Part shown: piece after piece, positions 35,792 to 44,747 of the stretch
Numbering within the stretch: position 1 is the stretch's first letter
Layout: each line of letters opens with the position of its first letter
Assembly: GCA_020636095.1 (NCBI GenBank)
Contig: JACJYN010000004.1
Location: forward strand, 310,001-374,000
Direction: 5' to 3'
Length of the DNA stretch: 64,000 nucleotides
Source of the DNA: Lewinellaceae bacterium
Lineage (GTDB): Bacteria; Bacteroidota; Bacteroidia; Chitinophagales; Saprospiraceae
Program-made: the position numbers and the translations under genes
Notes under the pieces: model-generated
Told to the model about the DNA's origin: nothing
Databases searched by the model: none
The model's input: the letters and a program-made list of their open reading frames with translations, nothing else

Positions 35792-36400
35792 ATGAAAAAA
35801 GCATCATTTTACTCAACGCTACTTGCAGCTCTCGCCCTGGTAGGCATGAGCTTTACCAATCCCTCCAATTCAGAAGTTGCCAGCCTTCCGGTCAATGTAG
35901 AGAAGAGCAATATTGTTTGGAAAGGATATAAGGTAACGGGATCTCACACCGGTAACATTGAATTGAAGGCTGGCAAGCTGGATTTTGATGGGGACAAGCT
36001 GGTAGGTGGAAGTTTCGAAATCGATATGACTACCATCACCTGCACAGACCTGGAAGGGGAGTACAACCAGAAATTGGTTGGCCACCTGAAGTCTGAAGAC
36101 TTTTTCGGCGTGGAAAAGAACCCAACTGCCAAATTCGTTATTACTCAGGTAGTTTCCCGGGGAACGCCTGGTGATTACAAGATCGTTGGAAACCTTACTA
36201 TCAAAGACACGACCAAGGAAATCAAATTCTTTACCAACGTAACTGAAGAAAATGGGCAGAAAGTGGCTAATGCCGAGATCAAGGTAGACCGCTCAGATTT
36301 TAATGTTCGCTATGGCTCAGGAAGTTTTTTCGATAACCTGGGTGATAAGACCATATATGATGAGTTTGACCTTCAGGTAAAGCTGGTTTCTTCCAACTAA
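35792..36400 (+). CDS. YceI family protein
   Basis: A 202-residue secreted lipocalin-like protein. A signal peptide (MKKASFYSTLLAALALVGMS) is followed by the YceI domain: SNIVWKGYKVTGSHTGNIEL, GGSFEIDMTTITCTDL and HLKSEDFFGVEKNPTAKF. YceI proteins bind isoprenoid-like lipids in the periplasm. I chose the ATG at 35792, as the frame upstream of it does not encode a signal peptide. Confidence 0.92.
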   Translation: MKKASFYSTLLAALALVGMSFTNPSNSEVASLPVNVEKSNIVWKGYKVTGSHTGNIELKAGKLDFDGDKLVGGSFEIDMTTITCTDLEGEYNQKLVGHLKSEDFFGVEKNPTAKFVITQVVSRGTPGDYKIVGNLTIKDTTKEIKFFTNVTEENGQKVANAEIKVDRSDFNVRYGSGSFFDNLGDKTIYDEFDLQVKLVSSN

Positions 36401-36447
36401 TACACAGGCGGAAAACAACCTCACTATATAATTAATGTCTTTATCGT

Positions 36448-36490
36448 AAAAAGGGCCGTTGCAAAATAATTTGCGACTGTCCTTTTTTTT
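36448..36490. terminator. Bidirectional terminator between yceI and the barrel-like gene
   Basis: AAAAAGG ... TTGCAAA pairs imperfectly with TTTGCGA ... TCCTTTTT, with A and T runs at both ends. This suits termination in both directions between the two convergent genes. Confidence 0.55.
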
Positions 36491-36511
36491 GTTTTTGCAT
36501 CCCGCTGCCGA

Positions 36512-37837
36512 TTACTGAATGATATAGTAGGCCAGCGACAGCTGCATGGCCTGAATGGAAGCTTTCTCTCCGGGACTGGTAAGCATATCGGATAACCCGT
36601 ATTGATACGATAACCGGAGGCTGGCCCTAAGCCCGGGGCGATAGGCTATCCCGGCGATGAAATCCAGAGAAGTACGGTTCAACTTATCTTTACCGGCTTC
36701 ATTTTCAAATTCAAAAATAGTATTTTCTTCTTGCCGGGGGGTGCCTGAAGAATTGGACTGGTCAATCAGCCGCCAACTGCTGGTGGCTTCACTGGAGAGG
36801 AGAAGCCCTGCCTGCAGGCCGGCTTCAAATGACAGCCGGGGGCTCCATTGGAAACCAGCAGAAAGAGGGAATTGAATATAGCGGGCAGCCGTTATGGTGG
36901 AACTGGCTGCTAATTTACTGGTACTGTTGACAATATTACCGTCTGGTTGAGGCACTTTGGAAAAGGTGTTTTCCAAATGCAATATATTTTCATCCGTTTT
37001 CAATTCTTGTCTGTACGAACGGAAAAAAGCGCCGGCCCGCAGGTAGAGAGGGTGATGTCCGGGCCTGGCCTCAAGGGCTAACCCGGCGCTAAGCCCATCG
37101 GGAGCGGAATAGCCAAGAAAATAGGCGCCACCTTCTACTGCCAGCCTCAGCGCGTTGGGCTTCCTGTAGGTGGGGTGAGGCAGCTCACCGGTTTGTTCTT
37201 CTTTTGTATGGGGCCGTACCTGAATAGCCTGCCCGGACAGAAGGGCAAGAGGGGCAATTCCGATTTTATATGCTGCTTTGGGGCCGGCGAGCTCTTCGGG
37301 TGGGGCAACTTGTCTTTGAACGCCCTCTGAATATTCTTTTGATGTTAAGTTTTTACCGCCTTTTATCTTTTCTTCCGGTCTTGTATCCATCAAAAAAACC
37401 GGCTTCACAGCTTGCGCTTCTGTACCGGATGTTACTTTCGTGCCTTCTATCTCTGCTATAGTTTGTTGGGGGCCTCCAGCCGGCTCCGGCCGGTTGCCTG
37501 CATCCTGGAGGCCATGTCCATTTCCTTTCGGTTCAGCAAGAGCGCCCGGTTTTTCCGGTTGTAGTTTGTCCTGAGACTCATCCGTAGCATATTCTTCCAG
37601 GCGGGCAGTTGGGGGAGCGGCGGCGGGCGAAGGATCCGGGGTTTTACCTGAATGGTAGAGGTAATAACCTGCACCCCCCAGCATGACGAATAAGCATAGG
37701 CCGGCCACAAGCCATAACCACCCGGCAACGCGCCTTTTGGGCTGCACCGGCATTTCCTTATCGAGCAGTTGGTGCATTTTTAACCATGCCTCGTCTATAA
37801 ACTGCTCGTCGAACTCTTGCGGGTAATTATCCTGCAT
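36512..37837 (-). CDS. Sigma-linked membrane protein with barrel-like C-terminus
   Basis: A 441-residue protein: ~38 cytoplasmic residues, one TM helix (~39-63), a long disordered Pro/Glu/Gly linker (~64-185), and a C-terminal ~240 residues with alternating amphipathic strands that look like an outer-membrane beta-barrel or a related beta domain (ending LSLAYYIIQ). It overlaps the preceding ECF sigma gene by 11 bases, which strongly suggests translational coupling and an anti-sigma role for the N-terminus. I recognise no named family. Confidence 0.75.
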   Translation of the reverse strand: MQDNYPQEFDEQFIDEAWLKMHQLLDKEMPVQPKRRVAGWLWLVAGLCLFVMLGGAGYYLYHSGKTPDPSPAAAPPTARLEEYATDESQDKLQPEKPGALAEPKGNGHGLQDAGNRPEPAGGPQQTIAEIEGTKVTSGTEAQAVKPVFLMDTRPEEKIKGGKNLTSKEYSEGVQRQVAPPEELAGPKAAYKIGIAPLALLSGQAIQVRPHTKEEQTGELPHPTYRKPNALRLAVEGGAYFLGYSAPDGLSAGLALEARPGHHPLYLRAGAFFRSYRQELKTDENILHLENTFSKVPQPDGNIVNSTSKLAASSTITAARYIQFPLSAGFQWSPRLSFEAGLQAGLLLSSEATSSWRLIDQSNSSGTPRQEENTIFEFENEAGKDKLNRTSLDFIAGIAYRPGLRASLRLSYQYGLSDMLTSPGEKASIQAMQLSLAYYIIQ

Positions 37838-38381
37838 GATTGTAGTGTGTGCGAATTAATTGCTTCAGTTTCTTTCTTGCATTTGACAAATGCCATTTGG
37901 AGGTACCAACACTGATATTGATCTTTTGAGCAATTTCTACGTGGGTATACCCTTCAATGGCATAGAGGTAGAACACTTCCCGTGTGGCGTTGGGCAGCAT
38001 ATCCACTAACTTTAGAATGTCTTCAAAGTAAAGCTTGTCCAGGGCTCCTTCTTTCAGGGGGGCGTCCCGGTCCTCGAGTTCCAGGAAGTAAACCTGTTTG
38101 GAATGCTTCTTGAAATAATCGGATAAGCTGTGAAAAATCAATCTTCGAATCCACCCTTCCAGTGAACCGCTGAAAGCGAAAGTGTCGAGCTTTTTAAAAA
38201 CCCGGAGGAACCCGGTATTCAGAATGTCCATGGCAATCTCCCGGTCCTGGGTATACCGCTGGACCATTCGCATCATCGCCGGCAAATGCTTTCGATAAAG
38301 CATTTCCTGTGAAAAGCGGTCATTTTTCAGGCACCCTTCCACCAGGTCCCGATCAGAATATTGTTCTGGCCTGAGCCTCAT
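37827..38381 (-). CDS. ECF-type RNA polymerase sigma factor
   Basis: A 184-residue sigma-70 family factor. Region 2 includes DREIAMDILNTGFLRVFKKL and GSLEGWIRRLIFHSLSDYFKK. The region 4 HTH is in VEIAQKINISVGTSKWHLSNARKKLKQL. It lies 3 bases after a beta-barrel-like gene and overlaps the next membrane gene by 11 bases, so it is the middle gene of a three-gene operon. Confidence 0.92.
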   Translation of the reverse strand: MRLRPEQYSDRDLVEGCLKNDRFSQEMLYRKHLPAMMRMVQRYTQDREIAMDILNTGFLRVFKKLDTFAFSGSLEGWIRRLIFHSLSDYFKKHSKQVYFLELEDRDAPLKEGALDKLYFEDILKLVDMLPNATREVFYLYAIEGYTHVEIAQKINISVGTSKWHLSNARKKLKQLIRTHYNHAG

Positions 38382-38384
38382 GGA

Positions 38385-39161
38385 TCAAAAGATTAAACCT
38401 ATCCGGATCGCGATGCGGTTGAACTCCAGCCGCTTTTCCTCAATCTCATTCTGAAATTCGGTGCGGCGTTCAAAAAAGGCTTGCTGGTACTGATAACCAA
38501 TGTCCGCCAGAACGTTGGTGTCTTTATCGGCGCCAAGCCTCAACCCCAGAGCCGCCCGGTAAAACAGGCCTCCATTCGCTTTGTTGATAAACTCATCGCT
38601 GTTCCTGAACGCAAACCCATATCCCAGGCTGCCTGAGTAGTAAGGGGAAACCCTTTTTTGAGACAAGTACCCCCTGGCTTCGGCAAATACCGGGTAAAGT
38701 GTTTCTCCATTATCGAAAGAGTAAGTATCTACTCCAAACCCAAACCCCAGGCCGAAAACGCGGTGCAACTGATAGCCCGTTACATTGTGAATGCCCAACC
38801 CGAGTTGAAAGTCTTTATTTACAGAGCCGCTCAGAGTTGAAAAGTAGGTGGCGTTGTAAACTCCGTTCTCTTTAAAGGCATAGGCTCTCCCTTTGGGAGG
38901 CGGGATCGACACCGTTTCCTGCCGGTCCGTTTTTGAAGATTCCCAGCCCTGTTCAATCCGGCCGATCTCTTCTTCCCTGAATTCAATTTCACCACCTGAG
39001 CGCAACTCAAGGCGCAGCATACTGCCTTGCAGATATTCGAGTATTTTTCCCTCGAATTGACTCCCGTTTTTCAGATGAATAACATCTACATCCGTTTGCG
39101 CTTTCAGGCGCCACGGAAGTAAAAGAACGAGGATCAAAACGGCCCTTCTGATCGCATTCAT
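38385..39161 (-). CDS. Outer-membrane beta-barrel-like protein with small N-terminal beta domain
   Basis: A 258-residue exported protein. The signal peptide ends near LKAQT. Residues ~27-75 (IHLKNGSQFEGKILEY ... GEIEFREEEIGRIEQ) form a small beta domain seen at the start of many Bacteroidota envelope proteins. The remainder has Gly/aromatic amphipathic strands ending in IRIGLIF, fitting an outer-membrane barrel. It leads the operon with the ECF sigma factor and the barrel-like sigma partner. Function unknown. Confidence 0.72.
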   Translation of the reverse strand: MNAIRRAVLILVLLLPWRLKAQTDVDVIHLKNGSQFEGKILEYLQGSMLRLELRSGGEIEFREEEIGRIEQGWESSKTDRQETVSIPPPKGRAYAFKENGVYNATYFSTLSGSVNKDFQLGLGIHNVTGYQLHRVFGLGFGFGVDTYSFDNGETLYPVFAEARGYLSQKRVSPYYSGSLGYGFAFRNSDEFINKANGGLFYRAALGLRLGADKDTNVLADIGYQYQQAFFERRTEFQNEIEEKRLEFNRIAIRIGLIF

Positions 39162-39389
39162 GGTATTTTGGTTTTATACCCGGCAGAACTGGCGGAGCCC
39201 GGTTCTAAACCGGTATGGCTGCATTACAGAAGACAATATATAGAAATTCATCCATCAGGCCTGGCTTCTGTACCGGCTAATTTTGCAGCGTACCCAACGA
39301 TACCTGGCTTTCCGGTATCCAATTGCTAAGACGTATGGATATTTCTGAAGGGTTGGGCGAGATGATGAAAAAATCCTTGTCTAATCTGC

Positions 39390-39397
39390 TATATTTG
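39390..39397 (+). promoter_or_regulatory. -7 box upstream of the secreted esterase
   Basis: TATATTTG matches TAnnTTTG exactly and ends 19 bases before the ATG. There is no TTG at the standard distance. Confidence 0.35.
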
Positions 39398-39415
39398 CGG
39401 CTAAATTAAAATTGA

Positions 39416-40819
39416 ATGAAAATCAAGTTCTTTCTAAGCTTGCAATTATTCTTCCTGGCGGTTGTCGCTGCCCTGGGGCAGCTGACTATTCGCGTGACGG
39501 ATATTCCCAATAACACGCCTGCGGGAGATGCTATTTTCGTGGCGGGCACTTTCAACAACTGGGATCCAGGCAATAGCGGCTATATTCTGGAAAACCAGGG
39601 AGGGGAAGTTTATGAGATCACTTTTTCCCCTTCTCCGGGCGCCCTTATGTTCAAGTTTACCCGGGGAGGCTGGGATACGGTGGAGGGCAATGCCAACGGC
39701 GCCTATTTACCTGACCGTACTTACAATTATTCCGGAGGGACGGAAACCCTGGAATTACAGATTCTTAGCTGGGAGGGTTTCGTCACAGCGCCCAATTATT
39801 CCGTACTCTCTCAGGATTTTTTCATGCCCCAGCTCGACCGCAGCCGGCGCATCTGGCTCTACCTGCCCCCGGATTACCAGAACTCGGGAAAGAATTATCC
39901 GGTACTCTACATGCAGGATGGGCAAAATGTCTTTGATGCCGCCACGTCTGCTTTCGGGGAATGGCAGGTAGACGAGGCGCTGAACCAATTGTTCGATGAA
40001 GGGGATGAAGGGGTGATCGTAGTGGCTATTGACAATGGCGGCAGTAGCCGGACCGACGAATATACGCCATGGGCGAACCCCAATTACGGAGGCGGGCAGG
40101 GCGATGCTTATGTCGACTTTATTGTCGAAACCCTTAAGCCTTATATAGATCAGAACTACCGGACGAAGCCGGGACGGGAATTTACGGGCATAATGGGGTC
40201 CTCACTGGGTGGGTTGATCTCCTTTTACGCCGCCATCGAGCACCAGGACGTTTTCAGTAAAGCCGGTGTCTTTTCCGCTTCATTCTGGTTTGCGGATGAA
40301 GTGTACACTCATGTAGCCACTACGGGAAAGGAGGCGGATATGCGGATTTATATGATCGCTGGAGTTCAGGAGGGTAGCCCGGAGGACTTTGGAGAACAGG
40401 TAGCAGATATGAATGCCATGTACAATACACTGCTCAGCGCCGGTTTTTCAGAAGAAGAGGTGCTTGCAATCAGCCACCCCGAAGGGCAACACAGCGAGTG
40501 GTACTGGGCACGGGAGTTTCCGGCTGCTTACCAGTGGCTTTATCAGATGAGTGCCACCGGGTTAGAGGAATCAAATTGGGAAAAGCCCCTTTTCAGAGCT
40601 TTTCCCAATCCATCCGACACCAATTTTCAAGTGATAACTTCAGCTCCACTCATCCATGCAGAATATGAAGTCCTAAGCATTGATGGCAGGCTTGTTCAGC
40701 AGAGAATACCTTTAAACGGCAAGGGTATTGAGCTTGAAGGCCTGAAAGCAGGATTGTATTTCCTGAGAGCTTACAGCGATGGAAAGCTGGTGGGCGTATG
40801 TAAACTGGTGCGACAATAG
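39416..40819 (+). CDS. Secreted alpha/beta-hydrolase esterase with N-terminal CBM-like domain and T9SS tail
   Basis: A 467-residue exported protein. The signal peptide ends near ALGQL. Residues ~23-115 resemble a CBM20/48-type beta sandwich (FVAGTFNNWDPG). Residues ~120-375 are an esterase D-like alpha/beta hydrolase: nucleophile in M-G-S-S263-L-G-G, acid likely in the segment around DMRIYMIAG, and His in PEGQHSEWYW. A T9SS type A domain starts near 393 (FRAFPNPSDTNFQV). Such enzymes hydrolyse esters of siderophores or polysaccharides; the substrate is unknown. Confidence 0.87.
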   Translation: MKIKFFLSLQLFFLAVVAALGQLTIRVTDIPNNTPAGDAIFVAGTFNNWDPGNSGYILENQGGEVYEITFSPSPGALMFKFTRGGWDTVEGNANGAYLPDRTYNYSGGTETLELQILSWEGFVTAPNYSVLSQDFFMPQLDRSRRIWLYLPPDYQNSGKNYPVLYMQDGQNVFDAATSAFGEWQVDEALNQLFDEGDEGVIVVAIDNGGSSRTDEYTPWANPNYGGGQGDAYVDFIVETLKPYIDQNYRTKPGREFTGIMGSSLGGLISFYAAIEHQDVFSKAGVFSASFWFADEVYTHVATTGKEADMRIYMIAGVQEGSPEDFGEQVADMNAMYNTLLSAGFSEEEVLAISHPEGQHSEWYWAREFPAAYQWLYQMSATGLEESNWEKPLFRAFPNPSDTNFQVITSAPLIHAEYEVLSIDGRLVQQRIPLNGKGIELEGLKAGLYFLRAYSDGKLVGVCKLVRQ

Positions 40820-40836
40820 GCGCACGCGGTTGTTCT

Positions 40837-41010
40837 CTATTTGTCGACTTCCAATTCGTAATCGCCGACAACCTCGTAAAGGCCATCTTCCACGCGCTTT
40901 TCAAATTCTTTGCGCGGAACGGGCATCTTGCGGTTCAACGTCATAAACCGGATAGTGACTGTCTTGGATGTTTCCTTGAGTATTTTAACTCTTATACTTC
41001 TGTTTACCAT
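40837..41010 (-). CDS. 57-residue hypothetical basic protein
   Basis: Read on the minus strand from the ATG at 41010 to TAG at 40837. The product contains VKILKETSKTVTIRF, then KMPVPRKEFEKRVEDGLYEV, then a short acidic tail. Two beta strands and a helix are likely. There is no signal or TM segment. It is the last of four small same-direction genes behind a cold-shock gene. The coherent, well-mixed composition supports coding despite the length. Function unknown. Confidence 0.6.
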   Translation of the reverse strand: MVNRSIRVKILKETSKTVTIRFMTLNRKMPVPRKEFEKRVEDGLYEVVGDYELEVDK

Positions 41011-41059
41011 AATAAATTCTAAAATTTAAGTTGAGTCAATAATTTTTTACGCAATGCCT

Positions 41060-41428
41060 TTAAAGGCTAACCAGTACGGCATTAATGTCGTGCTTCTTGA
41101 CCAGCCGGCTGGCAAATGCCCGGTGGCCATGGGGCGTGAATAGGTAAAATTTGCCTTCCTTCAGCGATGCCATCCGGTCCAGCAGTTTCCATTTTGTGAT
41201 CATTTGCCTTTTGTCGTCGGATTTAATAGCAATTTCAAAGTAGCACTTATTGCCACGCATGATCGCTGTTATATCAGGTGTCAGTGCTGATTCATCCTCC
41301 TCTTCGCCGGGCGCCATGAAAGAAGCAGGTTTTTCGAAATCATCAATATTGGCTTTCACAGTGGAATAGCCTTTTCGCTTAACCCACTCTATAGCCTTTT
41401 CATATAATTTTGAATCTTTTTCAGACAT
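41060..41428 (-). CDS. Hypothetical protein, PD-(D/E)XK-nuclease-like in layout
   Basis: A 122-residue soluble protein. An N-terminal helix with a conserved-looking Glu (YEKAIEWVKRKGY) is followed by SALTPDITAIMRGNKCYFEIAIKSDDK and a helix KWKLLDRMASL. The order helix-E, PD, strand with an acidic residue, helix recalls a restriction-endonuclease-like fold, but the expected catalytic Lys two residues after the Glu is missing (E-I-A). I therefore call it only fold-like. The ATG at 41428 is preferred over a TTG two codons upstream. Confidence 0.55.
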   Translation of the reverse strand: MSEKDSKLYEKAIEWVKRKGYSTVKANIDDFEKPASFMAPGEEEDESALTPDITAIMRGNKCYFEIAIKSDDKRQMITKWKLLDRMASLKEGKFYLFTPHGHRAFASRLVKKHDINAVLVSL

Positions 41429-41518
41429 TTTCAACTATTTAAAGAGTGAATGAGATGTATTGTTTACTCCCAAAGCGGCTTTGGGTAGGTAGCAATAGCT
41501 TTGGTAAAAGCAGGTTTA

Positions 41519-41734
41519 TCAGGCGCTTACCGCTGTGGGAATATTGTTTTCAGTGAATTCCTTACCGGTCCATTTTCCCAGCCATTCTATTTCTTTGCCC
41601 GCTTTTTTATACTTTTTAAAAGCACTTACGGCAGCTTCTTTGGATTTACGGGAAATGGTGATGTTGTTGGGGACAGACTTTATGGTAAAGTAGTATTTGC
41701 CTTCTCCCATAGCGTATTTCTTACGGATTCTCAT
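41519..41734 (-). CDS. 71-residue hypothetical basic protein
   Basis: A small Lys-rich cytoplasmic protein (MRIRKKYAMGEGKYYFTIKS ... SKEAAVSAFKKYKKAGKEIEW). It has a strand-strand-helix look and no TM or signal segment. It lies 50 bases downstream of the cold-shock gene in the same direction. Its composition would suit nucleic-acid binding, but no family is recognised. Confidence 0.6.
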   Translation of the reverse strand: MRIRKKYAMGEGKYYFTIKSVPNNITISRKSKEAAVSAFKKYKKAGKEIEWLGKWTGKEFTENNIPTAVSA

Positions 41735-41784
41735 AACTTCAATAAAATTTTGTTAATGATCAAACACAATGACACAATGATGAA

Positions 41785-42027
41785 TCAAGCGTCTACAAGC
41801 CTCACATTTCTGGCTTCCAGGCCTTTAGAGCTTGCTTCGACTTCGAAAGCGACGTGGTCCCCTTTGGAAACCTGATCTTCCAGGCTGGTCACATGTACGA
41901 AGATATCATCATCCAGATTTTCGGGTTCGATAAACCCGTATCCTTTTTTTCGGTTGAAAAACTTTACTTTTCCTTTACTTTTCTTTGGGCTTTCGCCTGT
42001 AAATAAGTTCAAGATTTTTCTGAACAT
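41785..42027 (-). CDS. Cold-shock domain protein
   Basis: An 80-residue protein with a short amphipathic N-terminal extension and one cold-shock domain: KGKVKFFNRKKGYGFIEPE contains both RNP1 (GYGFI) and the preceding aromatic patch, and DDIFVHVTSLE is RNP2. It binds single-stranded RNA or DNA and acts as an RNA chaperone. I chose the ATG at 42027, close to the domain, over one at 42057. It leads a run of four small genes and has a long AT-rich upstream region. Confidence 0.93.
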   Translation of the reverse strand: MFRKILNLFTGESPKKSKGKVKFFNRKKGYGFIEPENLDDDIFVHVTSLEDQVSKGDHVAFEVEASSKGLEARNVRLVDA

Positions 42028-42814
42028 GATTTTGTAAGTTTTATAATGCTGGTTCAATTTTTGGATATCCGCTGCTTTTACAGCCCCCTAATTCGCGATT
42101 AGATCACATCCTTCGGAGAGATGGCTTCAAAGAGAGCACACCCAGCATTATGAGGGCTGCCCCTTCCCTTAGTTAGAAGCAGCTCTCTAACTCATTATCG
42201 TTCTCGAAGGCCTTACGTTTTGGATGAGAGCGTGAATGATGGTAGCACTAAATAGATTATTCATGATAAAAAATGCTAATTTTAGCTAAAACAACAGACA
42301 ATTACCTCATTTAAATCTTTCCGATGCCGAGTGAGAATGGCAGGTGAAAACACTTGTGATGCAAATCCTTTTGCCTGCTTCTTTTGAAGGTTTGTCCTAA
42401 ATGATTGATAAATAGTGGTTTAATTGGTGTAAGGCGGATGGTTGGCGAAAAAATATATTGGTCTTTAACACGCAAACCTATCTAGTAAACGCGGATAATG
42501 AACACAAAGTTCACAAATCGGTTATTTTTTGCACTTTCCTACGAACTATTAGCCAGATGAGCTTGTTATGATGGGTTTTAAATTAGGAGAAGCTGTCGCC
42601 TAATACCTAAGTTGGGTAACTATTTCGGTATTTTGGTTTTATGGTTTTATGGTATTGCGGCCGGAGGCTCACTAAGGCTCTGCTACTCCCTGGCCACAAA
42701 ACCATAATGCCGAAATACCATCATACCTAAATTAGTACTAAATAGGTACGAGAAACGCTACATTGACTGGCTGGTTGGTTGAGTTTTTGCCCAACCAGCC
42801 AACCAGTCAACTAT
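42028..42814. other. 787-base gene-free region with foldback repeats
   Basis: I see no gene. 42028-42280 may be a long leader of the cold-shock gene. An imperfect inverted repeat of ~24 bases (TATTTCGGTATTTTGGTTTT at 42621 onward, matched at 42694-42717 with three mismatches) lies near the right end. Beside the fhs stop, TTGACTGGCTGGTTGG (about 42758) pairs with CCAACCAGCC...AGTCAA (to about 42810), with a four-base bulge. Confidence 0.6.
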
Positions 42815-44482
42815 CTAAAACAGCCCGGAGATATTTCCATCATCATCGATATCGATATTTTCAGCTGCGGGCTGTGAAGGTAGCCCGGGCATGCGCATGA
42901 TATCGCCGGTGATAGGGATGAGAAACCCCGCGCCGGAAGCGATCTCGATCTCGCGGACGGTGACGATAAAATCTTTGGGCCGCCCCAAGAGCTTCGGGTT
43001 ATCTGAGAGGGACTTTTGAGTCTTGGCAATACAGACCGGTAGCTTTTCCAGCTCAAGCTGCTTAATTTTTCTCAGGTCAGCCCGTGCTTTTGAAGTATAG
43101 TCAATGGCTTTGGCGCCGTATATTTTGGTGGCCACCGCTTTAATTTTATCTTCAACGCTCCAATTCCAATCGTAGAGCGGCTTGAAGTGTTCGGTGCTTT
43201 GTTCGGCAACTTCCGCAACAACCTGGGCCAGTTCTTCGCCGCCTGCTCCGCCCCTTGCCCAAATATCAGATAGTACGACCGGAGTTCCCAGCTCCTGGCA
43301 ACGTTGTTCTATCACGTCCAGTTCCTCTTGGGTATCGGATTCAAAGCGGTTCATCGCTACAATAGCCGGTAAACCAAACTGCTTGATGTTTTCCAGGTGC
43401 TTCTCCAGGTTCTCCATACCCTTTTCGACCGCCTGGGGGTCCGGAGCTTTAAGGCCTGATAGCGCCACTCCTCCGTGGTACTTCAACGCGCGTACAGTAG
43501 CTACCAGGACGACGGCTCTGGGAGAAAGCCCTGCGCTCTGGCATTTTATGTCGAAAAATTTCTCAGCTCCCAGGTCAAACCCGAATCCCGCCTCGGTGAT
43601 CACGAAATCGGACAGGCTCAACCCCATTCGGGTAGCCAGTACGGAATTGGTGCCCTGGGCTATATTGGCAAAGGGCCCGCCGTGCAAAATGGCGGGATTG
43701 CCTTCCAGCGTCTGTACCAGATTGGGCTGTATCGCATCTTTGAGCAAGGCTGCCATGGCGCCATTGGCCTTGAGGTCACGGGCAAAGACCGGCTTCTTGT
43801 CGAATGTGAAGCCGACAAAAATATTCCCGAGCCTTTGTTTGAGGTCGCTCAACCCTTCACACAAGCACAGGATGGCCATGATCTCAGAGGCGGCTGTTAT
43901 ATCAAAACCTGTTTCCCGGGGCACGCCGGAGGTAGTGCCTCCCAGGCCGATGACCACCTTGCGCAGCGCCCGGTCATTCATATCCATTACCCGTTTCCAG
44001 GTTACGGTACGAGGGTCGATTCCCAGGCTCAATTGCTTGTTTTGCAGGTTGTTATCGATGAGGGCGGCGAGCAGGTTGTGGGCTTTTTCTATTGCGGAGA
44101 AATCGCCGGTGAAGTGCAGGTTGATGTCTTCCATAGGAAGTACCTGGGAATATCCTCCGCCGGTAGCGCCGCCTTTAATGCCGAATACCGGCCCTAAAGA
44201 CGGCTCACGCAGCACGGCGGTGGCTTGCTTTCCAATGCGGTTCAAACCCTGAACCAACCCAATTGAGGTAGTCGTTTTTCCTTCGCCTGCCGGAGTGGGA
44301 GAAATGGCGGAAACGAGAATTAATTTGTTGCGTTTGACCGCCTCCAGGTCGATGAGGGAGAGAGGGAGTTTCGCTTTGTATTTACCGTAAAGCTGAAGCT
44401 GGCTTTCATCGACCTTGAGTAAGGCTGCGATTTCCCGAATGTCGCGCATTTTGGCAGCGCGCGCAATTTCAATGTCATTCAT
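42815..44482 (-). CDS. fhs: Formate-tetrahydrofolate ligase
   Basis: A 555-residue enzyme joining formate and tetrahydrofolate with ATP to give 10-formyl-THF. Visible signatures are the P-loop-like SPTPAGEGKTTTSIGLVQGL, EPSLGPVFGIKGGATGGGYSQ and the folate-binding region HGGPFANIAQGTNS. The length matches the family. It supplies one-carbon units and stands near pabB/pabC, which make the folate precursor, though in a separate unit. Confidence 0.96.
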   Translation of the reverse strand: MNDIEIARAAKMRDIREIAALLKVDESQLQLYGKYKAKLPLSLIDLEAVKRNKLILVSAISPTPAGEGKTTTSIGLVQGLNRIGKQATAVLREPSLGPVFGIKGGATGGGYSQVLPMEDINLHFTGDFSAIEKAHNLLAALIDNNLQNKQLSLGIDPRTVTWKRVMDMNDRALRKVVIGLGGTTSGVPRETGFDITAASEIMAILCLCEGLSDLKQRLGNIFVGFTFDKKPVFARDLKANGAMAALLKDAIQPNLVQTLEGNPAILHGGPFANIAQGTNSVLATRMGLSLSDFVITEAGFGFDLGAEKFFDIKCQSAGLSPRAVVLVATVRALKYHGGVALSGLKAPDPQAVEKGMENLEKHLENIKQFGLPAIVAMNRFESDTQEELDVIEQRCQELGTPVVLSDIWARGGAGGEELAQVVAEVAEQSTEHFKPLYDWNWSVEDKIKAVATKIYGAKAIDYTSKARADLRKIKQLELEKLPVCIAKTQKSLSDNPKLLGRPKDFIVTVREIEIASGAGFLIPITGDIMRMPGLPSQPAAENIDIDDDGNISGLF

Positions 44483-44673
44483 AATTATTTGGCCTTATTT
44501 AGTTTCTCGTTTGTCTCTTTGCAGGGTGTCGTTAAACGATAGAAAAGCGCTTTTCAGCTTGAAAAGATAGCCATTGGCCGTATAAAGAAAAAATGGTGAT
44601 TGAATAAAGCAACATTTCGTCTTAAATCCAGTTAAATTTAAAGCAGAGTTTTTTCATACTAGTCCAAAGTTTT

Positions 44674-44705
44674 AGCTGTACCTCGTTGGGTACAGCTTTT
44701 TTTTT
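44674..44705 (+). terminator. Orphan plus-strand intrinsic terminator
   Basis: AGCTGTACC (44674-44682) pairs with GGTACAGCT (44689-44697) and is followed by an unbroken run of T on the plus strand. Both flanking genes run on the minus strand, so this terminator serves no annotated gene. It may end a small plus-strand RNA from the 44,483-44,673 region. Confidence 0.7.
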
Positions 44706-44747
44706 CTTCCGGGGTGAAAATCCGGGAAGTAAGAAAAAATGCCATTT

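Noticed and set aside
43182..44252. Plus-strand frames opposite fhs
   Set aside because: fhs is a highly conserved enzyme with all motifs; the opposite frames are shadows.
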